DNA of 64,000 bases from assembly GCA_047967505.1 (NCBI GenBank), contig CM106540.1; one strand, given 5' to 3'. Shown here piece by piece: positions 11,421 to 23,925 of this stretch; within the stretch, counting starts at the first letter, position 1; every line of letters starts with the position of its first letter. Origin of the DNA: Dipteris shenzhenensis. Taxonomy: Eukaryota; Polypodiophyta; Polypodiopsida; Gleicheniales. Under the pieces are notes generated by a model. That model made no database searches. It worked only from the letters and a program-made list of their open reading frames with translations, and had not been told where the DNA came from. Position numbers and translations under genes: made by a program.

Positions 11421-11876
11421 CTTGGTTTCAACCCCTCGGTTGGACTTAAAGTCCATTCACACCACCATTAGGACCCCCCCAAACGCCAAATTTACCCCTC
11501 CTTTAACTCCTCGAAACTCATCCGTTTGGGACCCAAATTGAACCCCGTTTGAACCCAGATTTCACACACGGAAACACCACGTTACGGGGTATTTTTCCAG
11601 CCCATTGCACACCATTTCGGCATCCCTCGCACACGTTCATTCGCGCCCCCGTGTGGGCCTCATTTTGCATTAATTCACTCGTATTTTCACGCCGCAACCT
11701 CCGATTAACGATCCGTCTGCACCGGCACATTTCCCTACACACGTAGGACAATCCTAGGCACATTATTAACACGACGGTCCCTACACAAACTAACACCACT
11801 CTAACTCTCCTAACAGCACTACCTCCACACCCACACTTGGGGTAGCGATACCCTCGGCAAATCACGCACCATCTGC

Positions 11877-14800
11877 ATGCAGTTACGTTCCGGCCAACGA
11901 CTTCGACTTCAACGCTCGCCCAATCCGCAACTAACTCCACTGCAACAACCGCCCTTGCCAATCCTCTACCCCGAATCCCCCCCTGAGATTCAACAACTCC
12001 CTTTAACTCCTCCACGCCCCAACATGGCTGGACGCCATCCTGAGCATGATGGGGACATCGAGCTCGATGCCGAGGCTGACAACTTCTTCAATCGACGAAA
12101 TCACAACAATCACGGCCGACGCCCTTTGGGAAAACTGGAACTTCCCAAATATAATGGTAGGGGAGACCCTGCTCGCTTCCTCCAACATTTTGATGCCGCA
12201 TGTCGAGCAGGTGGTGATCAATCCCATGAAACTAAGGTGGCTTGGTTTCCAATGGCCTTAACTGATGAGGCGTCGGAATGGTACCTCGACCTTCTTGTGG
12301 AAGAACGTGCCACATGGGACCTACTTCAAACCGAATTCAAACGTCGCTTCCAAACGGAGAGGATACAAGATGATCCCGCTCTCCAACTCAGCAAGATCGA
12401 ACAAGGTCGGAGGGAAGATGTACGCACATACCTGGGAAAGATGAAGAGATTGATCGCCAAATGTGACCCACGCCCAGATGCAAAGCACCTCACGGCATGG
12501 TTCATAGCAGGCCTCAGAAAGAAAATCCGCAAGGAGATGAAAAAGATAAGTAGCTATGAAACATTCAGTGCTGCTCATGCGGCAGCCATTGACATCGAAG
12601 ATGGCATGACAGATTCAGACACTAGCAGTGATGATGCCAGGTCCAATACACGAGATAAGCGCTCGAAAAAAGGTAAATCAAAGGACATTGCCGAAACATC
12701 CAATGAAGATCGCCTCGAGGCCATGACCTTGAAGCTGAAAGAAGATATGATGCAGGCCATGGATCAAAAACTTCACTTGTCTCAGCCGCCAACTCAAACA
12801 TATCCACGGCGAGAAAATGTCTGGTGCCCACACTGCTTGGCAAATCATACAGCAAATGAATGCCCAGTCCTAAGAGCAAGGCTCACTGCACAAGCAAATC
12901 CACCGCCACGGTTGTGGTGCCATATCTGTGTCATCGGCGGCCATGATGAGACCAGTTGCATCTTCAACATGCGCAACAATCCGCCTCGACCACCACAATA
13001 CCAAGCGGCACCCATGCCAGTATACAGGCAACCGGCACTTGCACAAGCGCCCCCAGCTCCGAGGCTAAATCCTGTTCCCGTTCGGACACAAGTCCCACAA
13101 CTACTCAGGAATCCAAATCCACGACCGTATCCAAGAGCACCAAATCCAGCTCCTCAGGCAGTTCCCATACATCAATTACAAGCCGAGGAAGTAGACTCGC
13201 TATTTGAGTATGAAGCAGAGTACCCAGTGTACTATGTAGAAGGTGCAGAGGGTCTAATACCAGTCTATGCAAATCAAGTGCGACCCAACACATTTCGCGC
13301 ACCAATCAAGTGTTATGGTTGTGGAGAAAATCATAGAATCGCAGAGTGCCCTCATCGCGGTAGCCCAGCCACTTTCCAACCACTCTGCAGAGATTGTGGC
13401 ATAGGACATGCCTGTATGGATTGTCCCATGAAAAATAAGGTCCCAGAACAAACAGAGGTTAAGCCTGACGTCCCCATCGGCATCATTGGGGTGGACCATC
13501 AAAGTCTGGGTCCGGCAAGTCTAAGGTCACAACCTATCAATGTAATTACACGCCAACAGAAAGAGGCCACGAAGGACCCTATCATTCCAATCCAACCGAA
13601 GCGACTTCTGAGAAAGAAAGCACAAGCGCCTCCACCTCCGCCAAGCAATGAGCAGCCGAGTTCATCCACATCAACTCCCAAGCCTCGAATAAAAGAAGCT
13701 CCATTCCCGAATGCAGAGGTGGAAAAGGCTCGTTTTCAGGCACTTCAGCAATGGGTCCAAAATGAACAAGCTCAATTTGAGGCTCAGAAACAAGCTCAAG
13801 ACCCACTCCATGACTTGGCCCAACAAAGTATTGATACTGTACTCGAGCCTTTATTCCAACAACAGACTCCACAACAGAATGTACCACCCCGTCAACTTGA
13901 AGGAGCTGCACTCTCTAGCATCCTGAGTTGCCCTGTGTCCATTCCCATCGGAATCCTCTTACGAAATTGTCCCAATCTCTGGGAGAGTTTCAAAGGATGG
14001 ATTGAACTCGCAAATCCCTCTCCACCTATGAACGACATTGATGATATCCCTGTGCGGATGGGTGAGAAAGATGACATACGCAACATCACTGTGCCTTTGA
14101 TCCACAAGGCATATAATGAAATCCAAGCCATAGTGGATGGTGGCGCAGGTGTCAATGTCCTATCAAAGGAGCTTTACGAAGAATGGGGTCTCCCACCAAT
14201 GCAAAAGGCTAATTTCAACATACGCCTTGCCGATGATTCACGGGCTAAACCCTTGGGCATAGTGAATGGCGTGTCCACAAAGATCGCAGGAGTCCGCTTT
14301 TCCCTTCAATTCACAATCTTGGATCTCCCCAAAAAATCCTATCAAATCTTACTGGGACGTCCTTGGTTACGGGAAGCATCAGTCCTCCATGACTGGGGAA
14401 CGGATAGATTGACAATCCAGAATCGAGACACTGCAGTCAGGGTGAATGTGGGGACAGGAGTTATTAAACCAATTGTTCCTAGAGCATTGGATGACACATC
14501 TTCCACGACAATCTCGAGCAAATCAGATCCCTTGCAACAGCATGCCATAGCAGGTGACTCACAAAGCAACGTCAATAACTGGATACAAACACTGGCAACC
14601 ATCGACAACTGCCATTCATTAGACCCCATCTTCTCACAAATAGATGTTAACACACTACAGGTCGATCCTCCACCGACACATGAAGAACCAATCGATCTCG
14701 AGATGCCTTTCTTTATGGCTGATCTCGAATGGGATAATGAACCGGAAGAAGGTACCCATACCAATGATGACTCAGATTTCCCTTGGGACCTTAAAACAGA

Positions 14801-15755
14801 AGCTGCGAATGCTGCAATTGAAGATCAAATCTTTGATAATGACCTAGCCATTCTGCATGCCCTAATGGTAGTTGAGCTCCCAAAAGTTGAACCTCCACAG
14901 TTGCATAACAGCAGAAGATCCCGCAAGAAAGCTGCCGGAGGAAATCGCAGAAAAGCCAAGGCCGAGCACTTCAATGAATTCGAACGAGTCCAAACACGGA
15001 TTGTGGAATTGTATCTTGCAAAGCCAGTCCCCTCAAAGTCAAAACCACCACCTCTGGAATGGTCCCCTGAAGGTCTGGAAGGAGTATGTGCAGCACATGA
15101 ACCCTTACTTGGAAACACCTTGCCAGTGGAAAAGTTACCCCACAGTTCCCAACGTAAGAAGTTTCGGAAATATAAGCCACATGTGCGGATGAAGCTCGAT
15201 CAAGAGACTTCAGAAAAAGAAAGGCAAGAAGAGCCTAACAAATTACTAAATGCAACTATGCCACCCAGTACTCATGACACATCTCAGGCTAGTTCAACCC
15301 CATCAGAGGCCGATCTTCGAGAAGTGCCGGAATACTTTAAGAATTATACAAGTGGTAGTGCACCAATAGCAATGCCAAGACCAATCAGAGAATCTGAAGT
15401 TCAAGAAACCGATAGCATTGGAGAAACTCCAATCTATGAGGGACCGGCAAAAACACGCACAATAAACCTCGCCCTTGAAGGGGAGGAAGAAAAGTTGGTT
15501 TTCATTGGGAAACAGCTCCGTCAAGAAGATGAAAGCAAACTCAAAGAACTCCTAATGGAATACCGTGACTGCCTAGCATGGTCATACAAAGAGATGAAAG
15601 GAATTTCACCAGAAGTGGCAGTTCACACGATCCCTATAAGGGAAGGTGCTCGCCCTAAGGTATGTGGCCCTTATCGCACAAATCCTAAATATGGCACCAT
15701 GGTTTATGACGAGCTGGAAAAACTCCTAGATGCCGGATTCATCTACGAGATAGAC
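11877..15755 (+). CDS. Gypsy element B gag-protease-(RT start), 3'-truncated
   Basis: One open frame of about 1,290 codons from a Ty3/Gypsy element, Athila/Tat-like by its tRNA-Asp primer. A gag domain lies at about residues 70-250 (WYLDLLVEERATWDLL, then FKRRFQ). Four CCHC-type knuckles follow: CPHCLANHTANEC (about 317), CHICVIGGHDETSC (about 348), CYGCGENHRIAEC (about 479) and CRDCGIGHACMDC (about 503). The aspartic protease has VDGGAGVNVLS at about 752 (DGG in place of DSG) and ILLGRPWL at about 824. From about 1,205 the RT N-terminus begins (CLAWSYKEMKGISPEV, LDAGFIYEID). At 15755 the sequence passes into reverse-orientation satellite with microhomology (GACTCAAA.TTTGCAAGAGCATGG); the frame then runs on meaninglessly to 15803. 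RT core, RNase H, integrase and 3' LTR are absent. No internal stop was seen in gag-protease, so this copy is less decayed than C. Confidence 0.9.
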
Positions 15756-17585
15756 TCAAAGTTTGCAAGAGCATGGAGACCATATCGTTTACGACCACTT
15801 TGAATTCTTAGCGCAATCGGACACATGGACATGTAAATCCTAATGACCCATTCCATATTTTGCACCTTCACTGATGCAATGAGGTGCATAGGGTGAAAAT
15901 GGGTCCTTTGACCTCCCCGTGCCCACATCCAACATCCGATGGGAATCAAACTTTGCAAGAGCATGAAACCATAGGGTTTAGCACTTGTGCGAATTTGGAA
16001 CCCAATCAGACACATTGACATGCAAATCGTAATAACCCACTCCATATTTTGCTCCTTCTTTGATGCAACGAGGTGCATAGGGTGAAAATGGGCCCTCTAA
16101 CCTCCCCATGCACACATACGGTGTTGGATGGGACTCAAACTTTGCAAAGCATGCAAAACCGGAGGGTTTAGGACGTGTGCAAATTTTGAGCCCAATCAGA
16201 AGCATGGACATGCAAATCCTAATGACCCATTCCATAATTTGAGCCTTCATTGACCTCTAGGAGCCCACATACAACACCGGATGGGACTCAAACTTTGCTA
16301 GAACATGGAAACCATATGGTTTAGTACCTGTGCAAATTCTGAGCCCAATCGGACACATGGACATGCGAATCCTAATGTCCCATTCCATATTTTGTACGTT
16401 CAATAATGCAACGAGGTGCATAGGTTAAAAATGGGATGTCTGACCTCCCGTGCCCACAACCAACACCGGATGGGACTCAAACTTTGGAAGAGCATAGAAA
16501 GCATAGTTGTTTGAAATCCCAATAGGACACATGTACATGAAAATCCTAGTGACCCATTCCATATTTTGCTCCTTCATTGATGCAACGAGGTGCATAGCGT
16601 GAAAATGGAGGCTCTAACGTCTCGGTGCCCACATACGACATCGAAAGGGACTCAAAATTTTGAATTGCATGGAAACCATTGGGTTTATGACCTGTGCAAA
16701 TTGTGTGCCCAATCAAACACATGGACATGCAAATCCTATGACCCATTCCATATTTTGCTCCTTCACTGATGCAACGAGGTGCATAGGGTTAAAATGGTCC
16801 CTCTGACCTCCCCGTGCCCACTACCGGTGTCGAATGTCAATCAAACTATGCAAGAGCATGGAAACCATAAGGATTAGGACCTGTGCAAATTGTGAGCCCA
16901 ATCAAACACACAAACATGCAAATTCTAATGACGCATTCCATATTTGTCTCCTTTAGTATTGCAATGAGGTGCATATGTGAAAAATGGGCCCTCTGACCTC
17001 CCCGTGCCCACATCCGACACCAGATGGGACTCAAATTTTGCAAGACCATGGAAACCATATGGTTTAGGACATGTATAGATTGTGAGCCCAATCCAACACA
17101 TGGACATGCAAATCCTAATGACCCATTCCATATTTTACTTTTTCACTAATGCAATGAGGTGCATAGGGTGAAAATGGCCCCTCTGACCTCCCTGTCCCCA
17201 CATCTGATGTCAAATGGGAATCAAACTTTCCAAGAGAATGGAAACCATAGGTTTAGGATGTGTGAAAATTTTGAGCCCAATAGGACACATGGTGATGCAA
17301 ATCCTAATGACCCATTCCATATTTTGCTCCTTCATTGATGTAACGAGGTGCATAGGCTGAAAATGGGCCCTTTGACCTCCTCGTGCCCACATCCGGTGTT
17401 GGATGAGACTCACAGTTTGCAAGTTCATGGAAACCATACGTTTTAAGACCCCTACAAATTTTGAAACCAATCATACACATGGACATGCAAATCCTAATGA
17501 CCCATTCCACATTTTGCTCCTTCAAGGATGCAAGGAGGTGCGTAGGGTGAAAATGGGCCCTCTCAACACCCCGTTCCCACATTCA
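15756..17585 (-). repeat. 190-bp satellite, reverse orientation
   Basis: About 9-10 monomers of the window's main satellite, written on the minus strand (AATCCTAATGACCCATTCCATA on plus). Monomers differ from each other by roughly 10-20 percent by eye. The left edge cuts Gypsy B inside RT; the right edge meets partial Copia A1. This is the only block in this orientation. Confidence 0.9.
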
Positions 17586-17874
17586 TTGTCAGATCTTCCT
17601 TAGGTGTCTCTACATCCTGTATATGCACAATCATAGAATCTGAAATGCTAACAGACAGCCAATACAGGCATTTTCTGGCTTTTTCATGCCATTCTTTAAA
17701 GGCCTTCAATTCAGCAGGAGTGGGAGCAGTACCCAAAACTGGTTCTGCAGTTTCACCACTGATGTAATCCCAAACTCCCTTTCCCATAAGAAAGTTTGTC
17801 ATCCTGAACTTCCATGCTTGGAAGTTGTTCTTGTCAAGCTTCTCACTGACAATGGTAGACAGATTCTCATACAT
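17586..17874 (-). pseudogene. Copia A1 gag N-terminus, truncated
   Basis: Gag begins at ATG 17874 (MYENLSTIVSEKL...; A2 and A3 have MSENL, so Ser is changed to Tyr). It keeps the Trp-centred FQAWKFRM, the GVWDYISGE motif and WHEKARKCLYWLSVSISDSM as far as DVETPKE. After that the sequence becomes satellite (ending TMNVGTGC in the run-through frame). No stop occurs before the junction. An upstream in-frame ATG at 17901 is also present in A2 and A3, but the 17874 start fits the gag N-terminus better. Confidence 0.8.
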
Positions 17875-18438
17875 TTTACAAATCACGAATTGCAACAGCA
17901 ACCTGTAAACACAGCAAATGCCTCACAAGGGCAAATAGCAAAACTTCTGCAAAAAGCCTCACAGGGGTAGATCTGCAACACTGACGAAAGTGGTATTTCA
18001 CCACACAGTCACTTCCTCGTGACGATTTTGCAACAACAGGCAACAGGCATGAATCTGCAACTCCCAATATCTCTGCACAAAGGCATACAATGCAGTTTCT
18101 GTGGCACTTTTCCACCGACTAGCCGCGTAGTGGTCGCACAGCCAAAACAGGGCCTTTTTCTGAGTGCCTGCGAAGAACTTCTGCCTTCAAAACGGGCCCC
18201 GAAACGGCCTCAAATCAGAAAAATAAAGTCACCAAGGGTTTCGCCCTTTCCCGCAGCATATACTGCGCTCTCGCCGCACCGCGAAGGGCCTCTCAATCTA
18301 AAGCAGTGCACTCCTGCACTTCTGGCTGTGCTACCTGCAGAGATTTGCTCCCAAACTCGAAATAGGAAAGCTACACTGGTCCTCTTACCAGGACACCACA
18401 AACTTGGCTAGCTTTCTTGAGCTCCTTACCACGAACAA

Positions 18439-18451
18439 GGCTCTGATACCA
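18439..18451 (-). other. A1 primer-binding site (tRNA-iMet)
   Basis: GGCTCTGATACCA on plus, immediately inside the LTR edge at 18452. Confidence 0.85.
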
Positions 18452-18748
18452 TGTAAAGAAAGAGGGAGAGAGATAGGAGACTCAAGTTCACCTTTCTTCA
18501 CAACACACAAGCGAGAGAGGACACAAGGTTGGAGGGTGAAGCCTTTCTTCACTTTTGCACACAACAACAATACAATAGAAGAGGGAAATACCCTATATGT
18601 CAAAACCTAGAATACGTGGTTCATATGTGAACCCAAACCAAAACATACGTGGTAGTCTAACTACACCACAAGTACAACTAACATAGGCGGTGACATAAAT
18701 GATAGTCATCCAGGAGGTATGTCGGGGATAGAGCTTGATATCTCAACA
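18452..18748 (-). mobile_element. A1 5' LTR
   Basis: 297 bp, TGTAAAGAA...CTCAACA on plus, i.e. TGTTGAG...TTTACA in the sense strand. This is the long form of the family LTR, matching the A2 5' LTR (298 bp). The outer edge meets forward-orientation satellite directly. Confidence 0.85.
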
Positions 18749-21700
18749 GAGGGCCCATTTTCACCTTATGCAACTCGTTGCATGAGTGAAGGAGAAAAAT
18801 ATGGAATGGGTCATTAGGATTTGTATGTCCATGTGTCCTAAACCCTATAATTTACATGCTCTTGTAATGTTTGAGTCCCATATGACCCCGAATATGGGCA
18901 CAGGGTGGTCAAAGGTCCCGTTTTCATCCTATGCACCTCATTGCGATAGTGAAGTAGCAAAATATGGAATCGGTCATTCCGATTTTCATGTCCATGTGTC
19001 CGATTAGTCTCAAAATTTGCACAAGTCCTAAACCCTATGGTATCCATTCTCTTGCAAAGTTTGAGTCCCATATGACACTAGACTTGAGCATGGGGAGGTC
19101 AACGGGCCAATTTTCAACCTATGCACCTCATTGCATTAGTGAAGGAGCGAAATATGGAATCGGTCATTAGGATTTGCATGTGCATGTGTCTGATTGGTCT
19201 CACAATTTTCAAAGATCCTAAACCCTATTTTTTCCATGCTCTTACAAAATTTGAGTCCTATCGGACACCAAATGTGGGTGCAAGGATGTCAAATGCTCCA
19301 TTATCACCCTATGCACCTTGTTGCATTAGTGAAGGAGCAAAATATGGAATGGGTCATTAGGATCTGAATGTCCATGTATCCAATTGCACTCAAACTTTTT
19401 GCAGCTCCTAAAACGTATGGTTTCCATGCTCTCACAATGTTTGAGTCCCATCCGACACTGGATATGCGAACGGGGGGGTCAGAGGGCCCATTTTGACCCT
19501 ATGCACCTCATTGCACCAGTAAAGGAGCAAAATATGGAATGGGTCTTAGGATTTTCTTGTTTGTGGGTCCGATTGGGCTCAAAATGTGCATAGTTCCTAA
19601 ACCCTATGGTTTCCATGCTCCTGCAAAGTTTGAGTTCCATCCGACAATGGATGTGGGCACGGGGAGGTGATAGGGCCCATTTTCACCCTATGAACCTTGT
19701 TGCATCAGTGAAGGAGCAAAATATGCAATGGATGATTAGGATTTGCATGTCCATGTGTCTAATGTGGCTAAGAATTTTTATAAGTCTGAAACCATATGGT
19801 TTTGATGCTCTTGCAATGTTTGAGTCCCATCCGACAGCAGATGTGAGCACAGGGAGGTCAGAGGGCCCATTATCACCCTAAGCACCACGTTGCATTAGTG
19901 AAGGAGCAGAAGATGGAAAGTGACATTAGGATTTCCATGTCCATGTGTCCGCTTGGTCTAATCATTTGCATAGGTCCTAAACCCTATGGTTTCTGATTTC
20001 TTCAAAAGGTTGAGTCCCATCCGGTATTGGATGTGGGCTCGGGGAGGTATGAGAGCCCATTTTCACCCTATGCACCTCATTGCATTAGTGAAGGCACAAA
20101 TATGGAATGGGTCATTAGGATTTTCATGTCCATGTGTTCGAATTTGCACAGGTCCTAAACCTTATGGTTTCCATGCTCTTGCAAAGTCTGACTCCCAACC
20201 GATGTCCCATGTGGGCACGGGAGGTCAGAGGGCCCATTTTCACCCTATGCACCTTGTTCCATCAGTGAAGGAGCAAAATATGGAATGGGTCATTAGGATT
20301 TGCATGTCCATGTGTTCGATTGGGCTTCAATTTTTTACAGCTCCTAAAACCTATGGTTTCCATGCTCTTGCAAACTTTGAGTCCCATCCGACACAAGATG
20401 TGTGCACAGGGAGGTCAAAGGGTCCATTTTCACCCTATGCACCTCTTGCATCACTGAACTAGCAAAATATGGAATGGGTCATTATTATTTACATGTCCAT
20501 GTGTCTAATTGGGCTCAAAATTTGCACGTCTTAAAACCTATGTTTTCCAGGCTCTTACAAAGTTTGAGTCCCATCCGAAACCGGATGTGGAGACGGGGAG
20601 GTTAGAGATCCCTTTATTACCCTATGCACCTCGTTGCATCAGTGAGATGGAGCAAAATACGGAATGGGTCATTAGGATTTGCATGTTCATGTTTCCGATT
20701 GGGCTCAAAATATGCACCAGTCCTAAACCCTCTAGTTTCCATGCAATTACAAAGTTTGAGTCCCAATGGGTGTTGGATGTGGGCATAGGGCAGTCAGAGG
20801 GCTCATTTTCACCCTATGCAACTCGTTGCATCAGTGAACAAGCAAAATATAGAATGGGTCATTAGGATTTTCATGTCCATGTGTCCGATTGGGCTCAAGA
20901 TATGCAAAGGTACTAAACCCTATGGTTTCCATGCTCTTGCAAAGTTTGAGTCCCATCCGACGCCAGATGTGGGCGCGGCGAGGTCATAGGGCCCATTTTC
21001 ACCCTATGCACCTTGTTGGATCAATGAAGGAGCGAAATATGGAATGGGTGATTAGGAATTGCATGTCCATATGTCCGATTGGGCTAAGAACCTACACAAG
21101 TCATAAACCATATGGTTTCAATGCTCTTGCAATGTTTGAGTCCCATCCCACAATGGATGTGGGCACAGGGAGGTCAGAGGGCCCATTATCACCCTATGCA
21201 CCACGTTGCATCAGTGAAAGAGCAAAATACGGAATGATTCATTAGGATTCGCATGTCCATGTGTCTGCTTGGTCTCACAATTTACAGAGGTCCTAAATGC
21301 TATGGTCTCCATGTTCCTGAAAAGGTTGACTCCCATCCGAAGTTGGATGTGTGCTTGTTCGGGGATGTATGAGGGCCCATTTTCACCCTATGCACCTCGT
21401 TGCATCAGTGAAGGCCCAAATATGGAATGGGTCATTAGGATTTTCATGTCCATGTGTTAGATTGGAATAAGAATTTGCACAAGTCCTAAACCCTATGGTT
21501 TCCATGCTCTTGCAAAGTTTGAGTCCCATCCGGTGTCCTATGTGGGCACAGGGAGGTCAGAGGGCCCAATTTCAACCTATGCACCTCATTGCATGAGTGA
21601 AGGAGCAAAATATGGAATGGGTCTTTAGGATTTGCATGTCCAAGTGTCCGATTGGGGTCCGAATTTTCAAAGTCCTAAACCATATTGTTTCCATGCTCTT

Positions 21701-23049
21701 GCAAAGTTTGAGTCCCATCCAACACTGGATATCGGAATAGGGAGATCAAAGAGCCCATTTTCACCCTATGCACCTTGTCGCATCACTGAAGTAGCAGAAT
21801 ATGGAATGGGTCATTTGGATTTGCATGTCCGTGTGTCTGATTGGGCTCAAAATTCGCACAAGTATTAAAACCTATGTTTTCCATGCTCTTTCAAAGTTTG
21901 AGTCCCATCCGAAATCAAATGTGGGCACGGGGAGGTCAGAGGTCCCAGTTTTACCCTATGCACCTCGTTGCATCAGTGAGATCGAGTAAAACATAGATTG
22001 GGTCATTAGGATTTGCATGTCCATGTGTCTAATTGGGCTCAAAATATGCACTGGTCCTAAACCATATGGTTTCCATGCTCTTGCAAAGTTTGAGTCCCAT
22101 CGGGTGCCAGATGCAGGCATGGGGAGGTCACAGGACCCATTTTCACCCTATGCACCTCATTGCATCAGTGAAGGTGCAAAATATGGAATCAGTCATTAGG
22201 ATTTTGCATGTCCATGTGTTCGGTTCGGCTTAGAATTCGCACAAGTCCTAAACCCCATGGTCTCCATGCTCTTGCAAAGTCTGAGTCTTATCCAATAACA
22301 GATTTGGGCATGGGGAGGTCAGAGGGGCCCCCATTATCACCCTATTCACCTCGTTGCATGAGTGAAGAAGCAAAATATGGAATGGGTCATTAGGATTTGC
22401 ATGTCCATGTGTCTGATTGTGCTCACAATTTGCATAAATCCTAAACCCTATGGTTTCCATTCTCTTACAAAGTTTGAGTCCCATCCAGTGTCGAATGTGG
22501 GCATGGGGAGGTCAGAGGGATCATTTTCACCCTATCTAGCTCCTTGCACCAATGAAGGAGCAAAATATAGAATGGGTTATTAGGATTTGCATGTGCATGT
22601 GTCCGATTGGGCTCAATATTTTTGTGACTCCTAAAACATATGGTTTCCATGCTCTTGCAAAATTTGAGGCCCATCCAACACCACATGTGGGCATGGGGAG
22701 GTCAAAGGGCCAACTTTTACCCTATGCACCTCGTTGCATGAGTGAAGGAGCAAAATATGGAATGGATCTTTAGGATTTCCATGTCCATGTGTCCAATTGG
22801 GCTCCAGTTTTTCAAAGGTCCTAAACCCTATGGTTTCCATGCTCCTGTAATGTTTGAGTCCCATATGTCACCGGATGTGGGCACAGGGTGGTCAGAGGTC
22901 CCATTTTCACCCTATGCACCTCGTTGCAACAGTGAAGGAGCAAAATATGGAATCGGTCATTACGATTTGCATGTCCATGTGTTCGATTGGGCTCAAAATT
23001 TGCACAGGCCCTAAACCCTATGGTTTCCATTCTCTTGCAAAGTTTGAGT
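18749..23049 (+). repeat. 190-bp satellite, forward orientation
   Basis: About 22 monomers. The unit contains, in order, GGGTCATTAGGATTTGCATG, CCATGTGTCCGATTGGGCTC, CCTAAACCCTATGGTTTCC, GCAAAGTTTGAGTCCCATCC, GGGCACGGGGAGGTCAGAGG and CACCTCGTTGCATCAGTGAAG, ending CAAAATATGGAAT. Spacing between equivalent positions is 190 bp (for example 28581 and 28771 in the next block). 190 is not a multiple of three, so the short frames through it are not protein genes. The right end is the target site of A2. Confidence 0.93.
23045..23049 (+). other. A2 target-site duplication, left
   Basis: TGAGT, part of the satellite string GTTTGAGTCCC, repeated at 28485-28489 after the element. Confidence 0.85.
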
Positions 23050-23347
23050 TGTTGAGATATCAAGCTCTACCCCCGATATATCTCCTAGATGACTATCATT
23101 TATGTCACCGCCTATGTTAGTTGTACTCGTGGTGTAGTTAGACTACCACGTATGTTTTTGGTTTGGGTTCACATATGAACCACTTATTCTAGGTTTTGAC
23201 ATATAGGGTATTTCCCTCTTCTATTGTATTGTTGTTGTGTGCAAAAGTGAAGATAGGCTTCACCCTCCAACCTTGTGTCCTCTCTCTTTTGTGTGTTGTG
23301 AAGAAAGCTGAACTTGAGTCTCCTATCTCTCTCCCTTATTCTTTACA
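23050..23347 (+). mobile_element. A2 5' LTR
   Basis: 298 bp, TGTTGAGATATC...TTCTTTACA, with the canonical TG...CA ends. Confidence 0.92.
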
Positions 23348-23360
23348 TGGTATCAGAGCC
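23348..23360 (+). other. A2 primer-binding site (tRNA-iMet)
   Basis: TGGTATCAGAGCC directly after the LTR end. Confidence 0.92.
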
Positions 23361-23925
23361 TTGTTCGTGGTAAGGAGCTCAAGAAAGCAAGCCAAGTTTG
23401 TGGTGTCCTGGTAAGAGGACCAGTGTTGCTTTCCTATTTCGAGTTTGGGAGCAAATCTCTGCATGTAGCATAGCCAGAAGTGCAGGAGTGCACTGTTTCA
23501 GATTGAGAGGCCCTTCGCGGTGTGGCAAGAGCACAATATATGCTGCGGGCAAGGGCAAAGCCCTTGGTGAGTTTATTTTTTTGATTTGAGGCCGTTTCAG
23601 GGCCCGTTTTGAAGGCGCAAGTTCTTCGCAGGCACTCAGAAAAAGGCCCTGTTTTTCGCTGTGCGACCACTGCACGGCTAGTCGGTGGAAAAGTGCCACA
23701 GAAATTGCATTGTATGCCTGTGTGCAGAGATATTGGGAGTTGCAGGTTCATGCCTGTTGCCTGTTGATGCAAAATTGTCACTAGGAAGTGACTGTGTGGT
23801 GAAATACCACTTTCGTCAGTGTTGCAGATCTGCCCCTATGAGGCTTTTTGCAGAAGTTTTGCTATTTGCCCTTGTGAGGCATTTGCTGTGTTTACAGGTT
23901 GCTGTTGCAATTCGTGATTTGTAAA

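Larger units (their letters stand above)
8848..11876 (+). other. 3-kb leader of Gypsy element B
   Basis: Untranslated region between the primer site and the gag ATG. In order it holds: unique sequence with a telomere-like string CTAAACCCTAAACC near 9035; a huge homopyrimidine tract; a GC-rich block; an A/AT tract; a TTAGG-rich ladder; and about 450 bases of unique sequence. No protein domain is visible. The long Pro-rich frame across 9260-11047 is an effect of low complexity. Confidence 0.6.
17586..18748 (-). mobile_element. Copia A1, 5' part only
   Basis: Same family as A2 and A3. Reading leftwards: 5' LTR, Met-tRNA primer site, leader of about 560 bases, and the first 96 or so gag codons. 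It ends at about 17586 where satellite takes over. No target-site duplication can be tested because the 3' end is gone. Confidence 0.85.

Noticed and set aside
11518-12015. 165-codon minus-strand frame before Gypsy B gag
   Set aside because: It overlaps the start of the real gag frame and has no recognisable domain.
19000-23000. ATTTGCAT octamer in most monomers as a regulatory element
   Set aside because: The octamer is an animal POU-factor site; no plant role is established, and it is simply part of the satellite consensus.
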